Origin: Acidobacteriota bacterium
GTDB lineage: Bacteria; Acidobacteriota; Terriglobia; Terriglobales; Acidobacteriaceae
Direction of reading: 5' to 3'
DNA: 64,000 nt
Assembly (NCBI GenBank): GCA_021780075.1
Contig: JAJXZL010000036.1
Coordinates: 124,001-188,000 of the forward strand
The first letter of the stretch is position 1. Every line of letters begins with the position of its first letter. The position numbers and the translations under genes were made by a program. A model generated the notes under the pieces. It was not told the origin of the DNA. It saw nothing but the letters and a program-made list of their open reading frames with translations, and did not search any database. Shown here piece after piece: positions 43,334-54,367 of this stretch.

Positions 43334-43459
43334 ATGGAACCGGAAGTCACGTCAGAAAGGCCTGCAGCGGGCGGCAAGCACGAGCAGCTTGCACGACTGA
43401 TCGAAGGGCTGCGTGCGCAGGAGCAAGACCCGGGCGATTCGGTAGGCAGTGTGAACTGA
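43334..43459 (+). CDS. Possible 41-residue small protein
   Basis: ATG at 43334 preceded by a strong GGGGAGGG ribosome-binding site. Sequence starts MEPEVTSERPAAGGKHEQLA, then a charged helix, and the stop lies 3 nt before the DUF971 stop (convergent). Codon use looks coding, but the length makes this tentative. Confidence 0.4.
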   Translation: MEPEVTSERPAAGGKHEQLARLIEGLRAQEQDPGDSVGSVN

Positions 43460-43461
43460 TC

Positions 43462-43917
43462 CTAATTGGGCGCGCCTTCGGTTTCCGACGCGGCGAAAGT
43501 GCACTCCGTGCACTGGCAGTTGCGGCGCAGGTAATCCCAGGAGTAGATGCCGGCCGAATGCCCGTCCTGCCAGTCGAACTGCAGGGCGTAGCGGCCCACG
43601 GCGTGCGCACTGGCCGGCCTAGCCGCCGGCTTGTACATGGGCAGCAACTCGGCGGATTTGGGCCTGGGCTGGCCGATCCTGCGGCCTTCACTCTTGCGCT
43701 CTTCCACGCATGTGGCGCAAGGGCAGGCATCCCGCAGCCAGGCAAAGGGCCAGGCGCTCCTGTGGCCATCCAACCAGTCGATCTCCAGGCCCTTGCCCTC
43801 GGTAAGCAGAACCCTGACCTTCTGCGGCGTGACGGCAATGCGCGGCAGCGGACGATTTTCTTCCGACTCGCGCGCCTGCTCTTCCTTCGACATGTAGCGG
43901 ATGCCTTCGTGGCTCAT
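43462..43917 (-). CDS. DUF971 (gamma-butyrobetaine hydroxylase N-terminal-like) protein
   Basis: 151 residues. The signature LEIDWLDGHRSAWPFAWLRDACPCATCVEERK contains the zinc-binding cysteines, and a second set is in YLRRNCQCTECTF. DUF971 proteins are small zinc-binding proteins, often near FeS-assembly genes. The start overlaps the SemiSWEET stop by 4 nt, forming an operon with TauE-SemiSWEET. Confidence 0.9.
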   Translation of the reverse strand: MSHEGIRYMSKEEQARESEENRPLPRIAVTPQKVRVLLTEGKGLEIDWLDGHRSAWPFAWLRDACPCATCVEERKSEGRRIGQPRPKSAELLPMYKPAARPASAHAVGRYALQFDWQDGHSAGIYSWDYLRRNCQCTECTFAASETEGAPN

Positions 43918-44243
43918 GTCTTTATTTTATCGGAGGACGACCCTCTGCCGTCCGGCCTGTTGTGGCGGTCGTACCGCAGCTTGAGCACCAGAATGGTGAG
44001 TGACAAGGCCAGCGTGACGGCGTTGGCCACCGTGACGGGGCCCGATCCGATTCCCAGGCCATAGACCAGCCAGCAGGCCAGGCCAAAGCTGAAGAGCAGA
44101 AACATCGTGAGCGAAATGTCGCTGGCGCTCTTGCGCCGCCACACCCGCACAAGCTGCGGCACAAACGAGGCTGTGGTGCTGATGGCAGCCGTGGAGCCAA
44201 TCCACTCCAAAGCCCCGCGTGGAATCAGGTCAGACAGCGTCAT
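43914..44243 (-). CDS. SemiSWEET/MtN3-family sugar transporter
   Basis: 109 residues, three transmembrane helices, with the PQ motif FVPQLVRVWRRKSASDIS. This matches bacterial SemiSWEET half-transporters, which work as dimers. The gene starts 3 nt after the TauE stop. Substrate unknown. Confidence 0.9.
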   Translation of the reverse strand: MTLSDLIPRGALEWIGSTAAISTTASFVPQLVRVWRRKSASDISLTMFLLFSFGLACWLVYGLGIGSGPVTVANAVTLALSLTILVLKLRYDRHNRPDGRGSSSDKIKT

Positions 44244-44246
44244 GCC

Positions 44247-45059
44247 TCAGGGATTTCTCCAGAAGAACCATGCGGCCATGAAGAGGCCAATGAAGACGAC
44301 AAGCCCGCGCAGCACAGGCTGCGGCACCTTACGAGCCAGACTCGCCGAAGTGTAGCCGCCAATGGCACAGGTAACCATGGCCAGCAGGCAATAGCGCCAG
44401 ATTACCTGCCCATTGACCACAAAAATGACAAAGGCTATGCCGTTGGCCATTGTGGTTGACACCACCTTCAGCGCGTTGATTTCGTGCATGTCCTGATAGC
44501 CGAAGAGCGAAAGCAGCGTGATGAGGAGGAATCCCGCGCCGGCGCCAAAGTACCCGATATAGAAGCAGACCACGATGGTGGCCAGAAAGACCGGCAGGCG
44601 GCGCGGCGCATGCGTACGGCCCGCGGAGTCTTTGCGGCGAGCCATGTTGAGGCGCTCCAGCCAGCGCGAGGCCGGGCCACTGAGCGCAAAAATGACGGCC
44701 GCGACAAGTAGCAGCCACGGCACCAGGTGGAGGAAGGTCATCTGCGGCGTGATGAGCAGAACAATTGCGCCGGCCGTGCCGCCCAGCAACCCGGCCAACC
44801 CCATGGGCAAAGCCAGGCGGAGGTTCCTGCGAATGTCGTTGCGGTAGGCGGCAACGGACGTGAGCTGGCCCGGCCACAGCGCCACGGTGTTGGTGGCATT
44901 GGCCTGAATGGGCAGCATCTTCATCCCCAGCATGGCGGGGAAGAGCAGAAAAGAGCCTCCGCCGGCCACGGCATTGAGCACCCCGGCGATAAATGCGGCC
45001 ACGGTAAGCCAAAGCCAGTGCCAGTCCATGTAAACAGGAAAGCCAGAGAGAAGAATCAT
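44247..45059 (-). CDS. TauE/SafE-family membrane permease
   Basis: 270 residues with about eight helices. Motifs AGVLNAVAGGGSFLLFPAML and NATNTVALWPGQLTSVAAYR in the first repeat, and FGAGAGFLLITLLSLFGY with ALKVVSTTMANG in the second, are typical. Family members export sulfite or sulfonates, but specificity is not predictable. First gene of the TauE-SemiSWEET-DUF971 operon; a Met11 (MDWHW) start is possible. Confidence 0.9.
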   Translation of the reverse strand: MILLSGFPVYMDWHWLWLTVAAFIAGVLNAVAGGGSFLLFPAMLGMKMLPIQANATNTVALWPGQLTSVAAYRNDIRRNLRLALPMGLAGLLGGTAGAIVLLITPQMTFLHLVPWLLLVAAVIFALSGPASRWLERLNMARRKDSAGRTHAPRRLPVFLATIVVCFYIGYFGAGAGFLLITLLSLFGYQDMHEINALKVVSTTMANGIAFVIFVVNGQVIWRYCLLAMVTCAIGGYTSASLARKVPQPVLRGLVVFIGLFMAAWFFWRNP

Positions 45060-45280
45060 CCGGCTCTTATTGTATGGGTCGGCGCGGCGGGCGCGCAGGC
45101 CAGCAGTCTGCTCGGCCCAACCGGTGGGACTGGTCGGGGTCCGCGGCCCACTGTGGCCGGGACGATAAGGGCGTGCTTTTCAGCCTCCTGCGTCTTTCCA
45201 GGATGCATCGGCGAGTTGAAATGGGATGAACGCCTCGCATATCTGATTGAAACTAAAGCAACATAAATTTTTGTTCATTT

Positions 45281-45301
45281 TATGAGTGTAAATCACTCAT
45301 A
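45281..45301. promoter_or_regulatory. HAIR-like operator before hsp20
   Basis: TATGAGT and ACTCATA separated by 7 nt; the core TGAGT-N7-ACTCA matches the HspR-binding HAIR core (CTTGAGT-N7-ACTCAAG). It overlaps the -35 position of the promoter candidate at 45318-45326. Confidence 0.65.
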
Positions 45302-45317
45302 TTTTATGAATCGATTA

Positions 45318-45326
45318 TGCTATATT
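45318..45326 (+). promoter_or_regulatory. Extended -10 promoter candidate for hsp20
   Basis: TGC-TATATT, an extended -10, lies 17 nt past the HAIR-like operator and 72 nt before the hsp20 ATG. The -35 is weak. Confidence 0.5.
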
Positions 45327-45397
45327 CTTATCAGAATGATTGAGCGGCAGGGATTTTACCCGCCCCATCACTCTGACATCATCTGGAGGACAAAATT

Positions 45398-45838
45398 ATG
45401 GCAATCACTCGTTGGGACCCATTCCGTGAAGTTGTTGCGCTGCAGAACCGTTTCAATACGATCTTTCGCGATTTCAAGGAAGCCGAGAGTCCTTTGACGA
45501 CTGCGAACTTCGTGCCGGCGGTCGATATCTATGAAGACGAGAAGAAGGTCATCCTCAAGCTCGAGGTTCCGGGCATTGAAGAGAAGGATTTGGATGTGCG
45601 CGTGGAGAACAACACGCTGACGGTAAGGGGCGAGCGCAAGTTCGAGTCCGAGGAAAAGGAAGAGAACTTCCATCGCATTGAGCGCAGTTATGGTAGTTTT
45701 TATCGCGCGTTCACGCTGCCCACGACCGTGGACACCGAGCATGTGGAGGCAAAGTACACCGCCGGCGTGCTCAAGCTGGAGCTAAAGAAGAAGGCTGAAG
45801 CCCAGCCCAAGCAGATCAAGGTGAATGTGGCGGCGTAA
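45398..45838 (+). CDS. Small heat shock protein Hsp20
   Basis: 146 residues. An alpha-crystallin domain: FVPAVDIYEDEKKVILKLEVPGI, LTVRGERK, and the A-x-x-x-n-GVL-x-L motif (AKYTAGVLKLEL). Chaperone that holds unfolding proteins. Strong Shine-Dalgarno TGGAGGACA. The HAIR-like operator upstream suggests HspR-type repression, relieved on heat. clpB follows 203 nt later in the same direction. Confidence 0.95.
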   Translation: MAITRWDPFREVVALQNRFNTIFRDFKEAESPLTTANFVPAVDIYEDEKKVILKLEVPGIEEKDLDVRVENNTLTVRGERKFESEEKEENFHRIERSYGSFYRAFTLPTTVDTEHVEAKYTAGVLKLELKKKAEAQPKQIKVNVAA

Positions 45839-46041
45839 GGGTTGGTGACGACCGCTGGCCGCCGATTGCTTTGGAGCGGAAGCTGTGTGGGGTACTGGAT
45901 GCGCCGGGCTGCGATGCAGGTTTGTCGGCCCGGCGAGGTTTTTTGAGCTAAGCAAGGGGTGTACACAGCCCTTGCAAAATGGAGTCTGGATTCCAGCCGC
46001 CAGGTTAGCCGGGCTGGAAACTGGCCGCTGGGAGTTGAAGA

Positions 46042-48666
<2,625 letters not shown>

Positions 48667-48724
48667 GCACCTGCGGTGCGGCAGACGCCGCTTGCGCGGC
48701 CCATTCATTTAGGCCATTTGATCA

Positions 48725-48753
48725 GGCCTCGGAGATTTCTCCGGGGCCTTTTT
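48725..48753 (+). terminator. Intrinsic terminator of clpB
   Basis: 10-bp stem GGCCTCGGAG / CTCCGGGGCC (one G-T pair) with a 4-nt loop, followed by five T. Located 59 nt after the stop. Confidence 0.85.
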
Positions 48754-49306
48754 ATTGCGCGGCTGCGTGCCTGCGTGGATGTTTCACAGCAGTGCGAATT
48801 CTCTGCACGCGTTTTGTGGAAAGCTGCAAATATTCTTGCCGCGGGAGGGGGGGTAGGGGGGTACCTCTCGGCCAGGATGGCTGCAGGCAGATGCGTGCAG
48901 GCGCAGGTGACGTGGCGCGTTCCGATACTTCCCTTCCTTTTTCCATCACCCTTCCATTGTGCGCGAAGGCGGGGAAATTCTACGCAAATGAGGCTGAGGC
49001 TTTTAGGTGCTTGGAATGAACGGATTAGGGGCGAGGGCGGGCGGAGGGGTTGTTGACTGCTGGATGGGGTGCGGGACGAGGTGGGAATGGCGTAACATCC
49101 GAATTGGCGACCAACCGTCAAGAGTCCCATCGCTGAGAGTATTCGGCGGATATGGCTGCAATCTATTTGTTGGTTTCTGGGCACAAAGATCCATTCCTTG
49201 GTGTCTGAATATCTGTGCACTCACTTCGCGACGAAAGGTTTTCACCGTGCCGGTCCCCAAATGTGTACTCGCCCTGCCAGCTCGGAATTTGCATGAGGTG
49301 CTTCCT
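48754..49306. other. Intergenic region, G-rich tract, no supported gene
   Basis: About 550 nt with no credible gene. At 48843-48861 there is a G-run series (GGGA-GGGGGGG-TA-GGGGGG) on the plus strand able to form a G-quadruplex. ORFs here lack Shine-Dalgarno sites and family signals. Confidence 0.5.
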
Positions 49307-49753
49307 ATGAAGACCACAATTGGCCTCTTTGTCTTTGCTTTATGCGGCTCTTTGACAGCAACCGCTCAAATTGCGCTTCCTGGTTGTGGCTGTAGTTTGT
49401 CGTCTTCGGCAGTGAGCTGCAGCTGTCCAGGCGCGGTCAACAAGAAAACAGGCGAGAGCACGAACAAGCGGACCATATGCGGCGGCCGTCGGGAACTTTC
49501 TGAAGATTCGATCGTTCTTTCACCCGGCGCGACTTTGAGGAGGTGGGTTCCGGGCGAAGTCGATCTCATCGTCGGAAAGGGAGGAGGGGAACTCGAGAAT
49601 GAAGCCAAATCGCCGCCTCTCCCAATCACTATGAGCGCGGGTGTCGTCCTCTTCATGCCGAAGCAAGGGCCGTACGCGCTACGAAATGTCGGGAAACAAG
49701 ACCTCCATATCATTGTCATCCGGATGCGCCCGACAAACGCTGCAGTTCATTAG
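49307..49753 (+). CDS. Secreted Cys-rich protein with possible cupin-like fold
   Basis: 148 residues. Signal peptide MKTTIGLFVFALCGSLTATAQ, then a Cys-rich segment (LPGCGCSLSSSAVSCSC; several cysteines within 15 residues), followed by a beta-rich stretch (ITMSAGVVLFMPKQGPYALRNVGKQDLHIIVIRM) resembling a cupin strand pattern. I do not assign it. Probably exported. Confidence 0.7.
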   Translation: MKTTIGLFVFALCGSLTATAQIALPGCGCSLSSSAVSCSCPGAVNKKTGESTNKRTICGGRRELSEDSIVLSPGATLRRWVPGEVDLIVGKGGGELENEAKSPPLPITMSAGVVLFMPKQGPYALRNVGKQDLHIIVIRMRPTNAAVH

Positions 49754-49853
49754 CTATTGAAGAATCCGCCGATGTCTTGCTCGTGCTTTCTCGCCGGGCG
49801 AGGGTTTGGGCTGATTGACCGGCTCACCGGAAGTTAGGAAAGGCGGACGCAAA

Positions 49854-49885
49854 TCTTTCGACTCGCTGCGCTCGCTCAAGATGAC
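49854..49885. repeat. Dispersed ~32-bp repeat, copy 1
   Basis: The unit reads TCTTTCGACTCGCTGCG then CTCGCTCAAGATGAC. Nearly the same unit occurs at 50131-50163 and 51322-51354. It resembles the intergenic repeat class with CTGCGCTC...CAGGATGAC seen in many Acidobacteria (general knowledge). Confidence 0.7.
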
Positions 49886-49954
49886 GGGTTGGTTTGGCGG
49901 GGGTGCCGTGCTTCGCTCAGGGAAACACATGAGGAAGTCGAGACGAGATGGCCG

Positions 49955-50063
49955 CTACTGGCGGAGATCGACGAGGGTGGCGCCCTGGCCGCCTTCGTTT
50001 TGCGGGGCTTCTTCGATGTGGGCGACGTGGGGGTGGGACTTGAGGAAGTCGCGGACGCCGCGG
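49955..50063 (-). pseudogene. Duplicated mutS2 C-terminal fragment
   Basis: The minus-strand frame reads GVRDFLKSHPHVAHIEEAP followed by QNEGGQGATLVDLRQ and stop, matching the end of mutS2 (51427-51535) except one residue (His for Gly). The match stops at 50063. Flanking sequence 3' of the stop (49854-49950) also matches that of mutS2 (51322-51424), so about 210 bp were copied. There is no start codon or upstream mutS2 sequence, so it is a pseudogene fragment. Confidence 0.85.
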
Positions 50064-50130
50064 TACGTTCCGATGCTAGCCGTTCTGGATGGTTGACCGG
50101 CCGAGCGTAAACAACGAGTGGCAACCGCGG

Positions 50131-50163
50131 ATCTTTCGACTCGCTGCGCTCGCTCAAGACGAC
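50131..50163. repeat. Dispersed ~32-bp repeat, copy 2
   Basis: Same unit as at 49854 and 51322; upstream flank (ACAACGAGTGGCAACCGC) resembles that of copy 3. Confidence 0.7.
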
Positions 50164-50761
50164 ACGTGCGTTGTGGTTGCGGATGAGCGGCGGGCCGGGG
50201 TCACCAGGAATAAAAGCAGATCCTTCGCTCCGCTTACCCCACGTTCGCTGCGCGATCGCGGGGCCCCAAACGCGATTCACTCAGGATGACAGGTTCCATC
50301 AAGGTGGCTGGGCTTTGGGGAGTTGCAGCTGCGGGCTGTGTCCGGTGAGAGGTTTTGCTTTCCCACCCATGTCGCCTGCTGTGCATGCGCCATGGATGGG
50401 GCACCCCGAAAGGGATGAGTGGGCGACCCGCCGCGACGAGTCTCTTCCCTCTGCGCACCGACCTCGAATGCGCCGAAGCGCCAAACCTGCGTGACGGGCG
50501 CTGGAGTGTTAATTTCTTGCCCCAACCGCGCTACGCCAAAGAATATTACCACTTTCTTCGTTCCCCGAACGGCCAAAATTACCTGTTTTATACGACCGCA
50601 TATCTGGCGGAGAAATCGAGGCTTGCGAGTGGACACCGATTTTATCTGGAAATAATCCCCTGTGCATTGAGAACCTCCTGAGTGCAGCTCAAAGTGGGAG
50701 CTTCGACGGCCGAACGGAAGTCCCCCGGCAGCCGAACGACTAAATAGCGGAGGTAGAAGAC

Positions 50762-51193
50762 ATGAAACACCTCACTGGGTTTCTTGCCATTGTCTTTGCC
50801 GTCATGGTGACGGTGATGCTCCTCGCTCCTGCGGCATCCGCACAGGAGACTCTGCGGGTCACCATTCCGTTCTCATTCACGATCAACCATCGGGTTCTTC
50901 CAGCTGGGTCCTACACCCTGACGCACCACGCTGTTCCGTGGGAACCATTCCTGCTCTTGACGGATCATTCCAATGGCAGGGTGGCTGCAATGCTGATGGT
51001 ACGCATGAAGGGCTCCGATCAAACGATCGACCGCAGCAGCCTGGTGTTCTATAGCACCGGACATAAGTACTGGCTGACCGAGGTCCGTTTCTCCTACAGC
51101 CACACGGCGAGCCAAGTGGCCGTGCGGCCCAAACAGGAGCGGACGCTGGCCAAGAACGACCAGGGCTCCACGGTTGAAATTGCAGCGAGGTGA
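50762..51193 (+). CDS. Secreted hypothetical protein (small, beta-rich)
   Basis: 143 residues. Signal peptide MKHLTGFLAIVFAVMVTVML to about 27 (ASAQ), then beta strands RVTIPFSFTINHRVLPAGSYTLTHH. This pattern is common among small exported proteins of Acidobacteria. Shine-Dalgarno GGAGGTAGAAGAC. Function unknown. Confidence 0.75.
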   Translation: MKHLTGFLAIVFAVMVTVMLLAPAASAQETLRVTIPFSFTINHRVLPAGSYTLTHHAVPWEPFLLLTDHSNGRVAAMLMVRMKGSDQTIDRSSLVFYSTGHKYWLTEVRFSYSHTASQVAVRPKQERTLAKNDQGSTVEIAAR

Positions 51194-51321
51194 ATCGACG
51201 CTTGCAGCACCGGGGGGCAGCCGCCTTCGGAGAGTCGGCTCTTGTTCGGGTCGGCTCTTGTTCACCTGATTGAACGGAAGACGTTGATCAGCTCATCGTA
51301 AGCAACGAGAAGCAACCGCAG

Positions 51322-51354
51322 ATCTTTCGACTTGCTGCGCTCGCTCAAGATGAC
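51322..51354. repeat. Dispersed ~32-bp repeat, copy 3
   Basis: Same unit as 49854; situated just past the mutS2 stop on its transcribed strand, with a flank matching copy 2. Confidence 0.7.
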
Positions 51355-51426
51355 GGGCTGGTTTGGCGGGGGGAGTGTCGCGCTTCGCTCAGGCAAACAC
51401 ATGAGGGAGTCGAGGCGGGATGAGGG

Positions 51427-53898
51427 CTACTGGCGGAGATCGACGAGGGTAGCGCCCTGGCCGCCTTCGTTTTGCGGGGCTTCTTCGATGCCCGCGACGT
51501 GAGGGTGGGACTTGAGGAAGTCGCGGACGCCGCGGCGGAGTATGCCTGCGCCGTGGCCGTGGATGACGCGGACGCGCGGCAGGCCGGCGAGAAAGGCGCG
51601 GTCGAGGTACTTTTCGAGCTCCTCGGTGGCCTCGTCCACGGTGCGGCCGATAAGATTGATCTCCATACGCATGTCGTCTGTGTTGGCGCTGGTGACGGAG
51701 ACGTGGACGCCTTTCTGCTTGCGCGCGGCGGCGAGGGGGTCGTGTTTTTCGCGCCGGGAATCTTCTCCTGAAGGCGAAGGCGCAGAGCACTCGTCGCGCC
51801 GTACACGCATCTTGATGGGGCCGAGGGCGACCTCGAAGATATCCTTCTCGACCTCGCGCTGCACGACGGCGATTTTGTTCATGGACTTGAGGAGCACGCG
51901 ATCGCCGGGGGCGATGTGGCGCAACACATGCGGCTGCGCATTCTGGTCGCCCTGATCGGCACCGGTGCGATGCGCGACTACGGTCTGGTTGAAGCTTTCC
52001 TGAAACTCGCGGCGCAGGCGCTGGATGCGGCGTTCGGCTTCCTTCGACAACTTCTGTTGCGCGGCGCGGTCCTCCACAGCGCGAACGTTCTCACGCATCT
52101 GGAACTCGAAATCCTTCAGCAGCGAGGCCAGCTTGGCTTCCAGTTCGCGCGTGCGATTGCGCAGCTCGACATCGCCTTCCCGCGCGAGACGGGCGCGCTC
52201 CTGATTGAGCGCATATTGCTGCTCGCGGGCGGCCTTCTTTTCAGCTTCAAGCGCGGCAAGCTCGTTGTGGAGTTTGTCGAGAAAGCGGGCGATATCCACC
52301 TGCTGCGAGCCGAGGCGCTGGCGCGCGGCGACGATGATGCCCGCGTTGAGGCCCAGGCGCTCGGCGGTCTGGATGCCTGCCGACGCGCCCGGCACGCCCA
52401 GGCGCAGTTGATAGTTGGGAACCAGCGTGACTTCATCCACTCCCGCGGCAGCGTTGAGCACTCCCGCAGTGTTGGCCGCGTAGACCTTGAGCGAAGTGTG
52501 GTGCGTGGAGATGAGCGACCATGCGCTCGCCGCAAGAAAGAAATCGGCAACCGCAACGGCCAGCGCGGAGCCCTCCTCAGGGTCGGTCGCTGAACCCAGC
52601 TCATCCAGCAGCACCAGCGAACTGGCGCCCGCAAGCCGCGACAGCCGATTCAGATTGACGATGTGCGCGGAGAAGGTTGAGAGCTCGGCCTCAATCGACT
52701 GCGCGTCTCCGATGTCGGCCAGGAAGGCGGTGAACACGGGAAAGCTGGCCGCCGTTGCGGGCACGGGCATGCCGGCCTGCGCCATCATGGCCAGCAGCGC
52801 CGTGGTCTTGAGCGTGACGGTTTTGCCGCCGGTGTTGGGGCCGCTGATGATGAGCTGGCGCGCTGCAGCGGTGAGCTCAAGCGTGAGCGGGACAACGCGG
52901 CCTCCGGTTGTGCGCAGATGCTTCTCAAGTAGCGGATGGCGCGCGGCCTCGAGGCGCAGCAGAGCGGGCGAAATGGCCGGAGCCACGCAATCGTAGTCGC
53001 GGGCAAAGCGTGCGCGGGCCTGCAGGCTGTCCACCAGCACAAGGACGCGTGCACCCTCGACAAGCGCATGCGCGTAGCCGCCTACCTGGCGGGTGAGCGC
53101 GACGAAGATGCGGTGAATCTCAGCTTGCTCTTCTTCGATGAGCCGGACGAGCTCGTTGTTCTGCTCGATGGTTTCCAGCGGCTCCACGTAGACGGTCTGG
53201 CCGGAGGAGCTGGCGCCGTGCACCACGCCTGACACGCGCCGCTTGAGTTCGCTGCGGACGGGAATGACGAAGCGGTCGCCGCGAATCGTAATCAAATCGT
53301 CCTGCGTGGCGCCGTCGGTGGAAAGCTTGCGCAACGCGGCGCGGAGGCTTTCTTCAATCAGCCGCTGCTGTCGCTCCTGGTCGCGGCGGATGCGGCCGAG
53401 TTCCGGCGACGCATCGTCAGCCAGCGAGCCGTCTGGCTGAATCTTGCGCTCGATGGACTCAGCGAGTGGACGCAGGCTGGTAGTGAGGGCAGCGGAACGT
53501 GCGGCGAGTCCGGGCAGCTTGCCGACCAGGCGCACGGGCGGCGACTGCAGCAGCGATTGCCAGGAAGCAATGTCATTGGCCAGACGGGCCACGGCTTGCA
53601 GCTCCGCTGCTTCGAGGGCTGCATCGGGAATCTGCGCCTTGGCGGCGAGCTGGGTGGGATCAAAAAGTCCGCCGAGGGGGATGGAGATTTGCTCGCCGAG
53701 GATGAGGCGGACCTCGCCGGTGAGCTGGTGCTGCCCGGCGATCCATTCCTCATCGCTTGAGGGGCGGAGTGCGAGGATCGCCGCGCGGCCCACAGGCGAT
53801 GAGGCAAAGCCTGCAATGAGGCCGAGCAGCGGCTCCCACTCCAGGGCGGCCAGGTCGGCGTTCTCCACCGGCGACGGAATGGAATCGTATGGCGGCAT
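51427..53898 (-). CDS. mutS2: Endonuclease MutS2
   Basis: 823 residues. Core with Walker A SGPNTGGKTVTLKT and LVLLDELGSATDPEEGSALA, a coiled-coil clamp (about 520-650), and a C-terminal Smr domain (IGRTVDEATEELEKYLDRAFL, VIHGHGAGILRRGVRDFL). MutS2 suppresses recombination or acts on stalled ribosomes depending on species. The Smr domain ends DLRQ; its 3' end is duplicated at 49955-50063. Confidence 0.96.
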   Translation of the reverse strand: MPPYDSIPSPVENADLAALEWEPLLGLIAGFASSPVGRAAILALRPSSDEEWIAGQHQLTGEVRLILGEQISIPLGGLFDPTQLAAKAQIPDAALEAAELQAVARLANDIASWQSLLQSPPVRLVGKLPGLAARSAALTTSLRPLAESIERKIQPDGSLADDASPELGRIRRDQERQQRLIEESLRAALRKLSTDGATQDDLITIRGDRFVIPVRSELKRRVSGVVHGASSSGQTVYVEPLETIEQNNELVRLIEEEQAEIHRIFVALTRQVGGYAHALVEGARVLVLVDSLQARARFARDYDCVAPAISPALLRLEAARHPLLEKHLRTTGGRVVPLTLELTAAARQLIISGPNTGGKTVTLKTTALLAMMAQAGMPVPATAASFPVFTAFLADIGDAQSIEAELSTFSAHIVNLNRLSRLAGASSLVLLDELGSATDPEEGSALAVAVADFFLAASAWSLISTHHTSLKVYAANTAGVLNAAAGVDEVTLVPNYQLRLGVPGASAGIQTAERLGLNAGIIVAARQRLGSQQVDIARFLDKLHNELAALEAEKKAAREQQYALNQERARLAREGDVELRNRTRELEAKLASLLKDFEFQMRENVRAVEDRAAQQKLSKEAERRIQRLRREFQESFNQTVVAHRTGADQGDQNAQPHVLRHIAPGDRVLLKSMNKIAVVQREVEKDIFEVALGPIKMRVRRDECSAPSPSGEDSRREKHDPLAAARKQKGVHVSVTSANTDDMRMEINLIGRTVDEATEELEKYLDRAFLAGLPRVRVIHGHGAGILRRGVRDFLKSHPHVAGIEEAPQNEGGQGATLVDLRQ

Positions 53899-53968
53899 AT
53901 GAAGAAGCTATCTTATTGCCTCGTCGGCACTTCAAGCACCGGCACTACAGCATCTCGGAATGCGAAAA

Positions 53969-54268
53969 TCATGCCGAAGCAGTGGGCACCGTGGGCTTGG
54001 CGGCGGGCTCAGCCGCGGCAGGCTTGGCTTCCGCAGCAGGCGCGGGCGTGGCAGCAGAGGAACTATCACTCGAGGAAGCTGGCGCGCTCTTACTGGCGTA
54101 GTCGTTGACATACCAGCCAGCGCCCTTGAACTGCAGGGCGGGGGCCGTGAGAGGCCGCTCGAGCGCACCTTTGCAGAGGGGGCACTCAAGCTCCGGCTCG
54201 GCACTGAAGTTTTGGATTTTCTCAAATCGATGGCCGCACTGGGTGCAGCGGTATGCATATAAGGGCAA
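53969..54268 (-). CDS. FmdB-family zinc ribbon protein
   Basis: 99 residues, TTG start with a very strong Shine-Dalgarno GGAGGGGTG. The FmdB zinc ribbon is at the N-terminus: MPLYAYRCTQCGHRFEKIQ, with a second CxxC in ELECPLCKG. The tail is Ala/Pro/Ser-rich. Regulatory small zinc protein family. Confidence 0.88.
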   Translation of the reverse strand: MPLYAYRCTQCGHRFEKIQNFSAEPELECPLCKGALERPLTAPALQFKGAGWYVNDYASKSAPASSSDSSSAATPAPAAEAKPAAAEPAAKPTVPTASA

Positions 54269-54367
54269 GTCTTCACCCCTCCAATGGAGAATCTAGCGAT
54301 ATATCTATTGTACCGGCAGAGCGGCAATTCCCTGCAAAATTACGCCGCCCTGCCGATTGGATGCTTT

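Larger units (their letters stand above)
49754..50761. other. Repeat-rich intergenic region with a mutS2 fragment
   Basis: About 1 kb without an intact gene. It holds a copy of the mutS2 3' end (49955-50063), a downstream-flank copy (49854-49950), and a second short repeat (50131-50163). A diverged third copy spans about 50218-50290, interrupted. Remaining ORFs are not supported. Confidence 0.7.

Noticed and set aside
50171..50494. Plus-strand ORFs in the repeat region
   Set aside because: They read through dispersed repeats and show no ribosome-binding site or protein signal.
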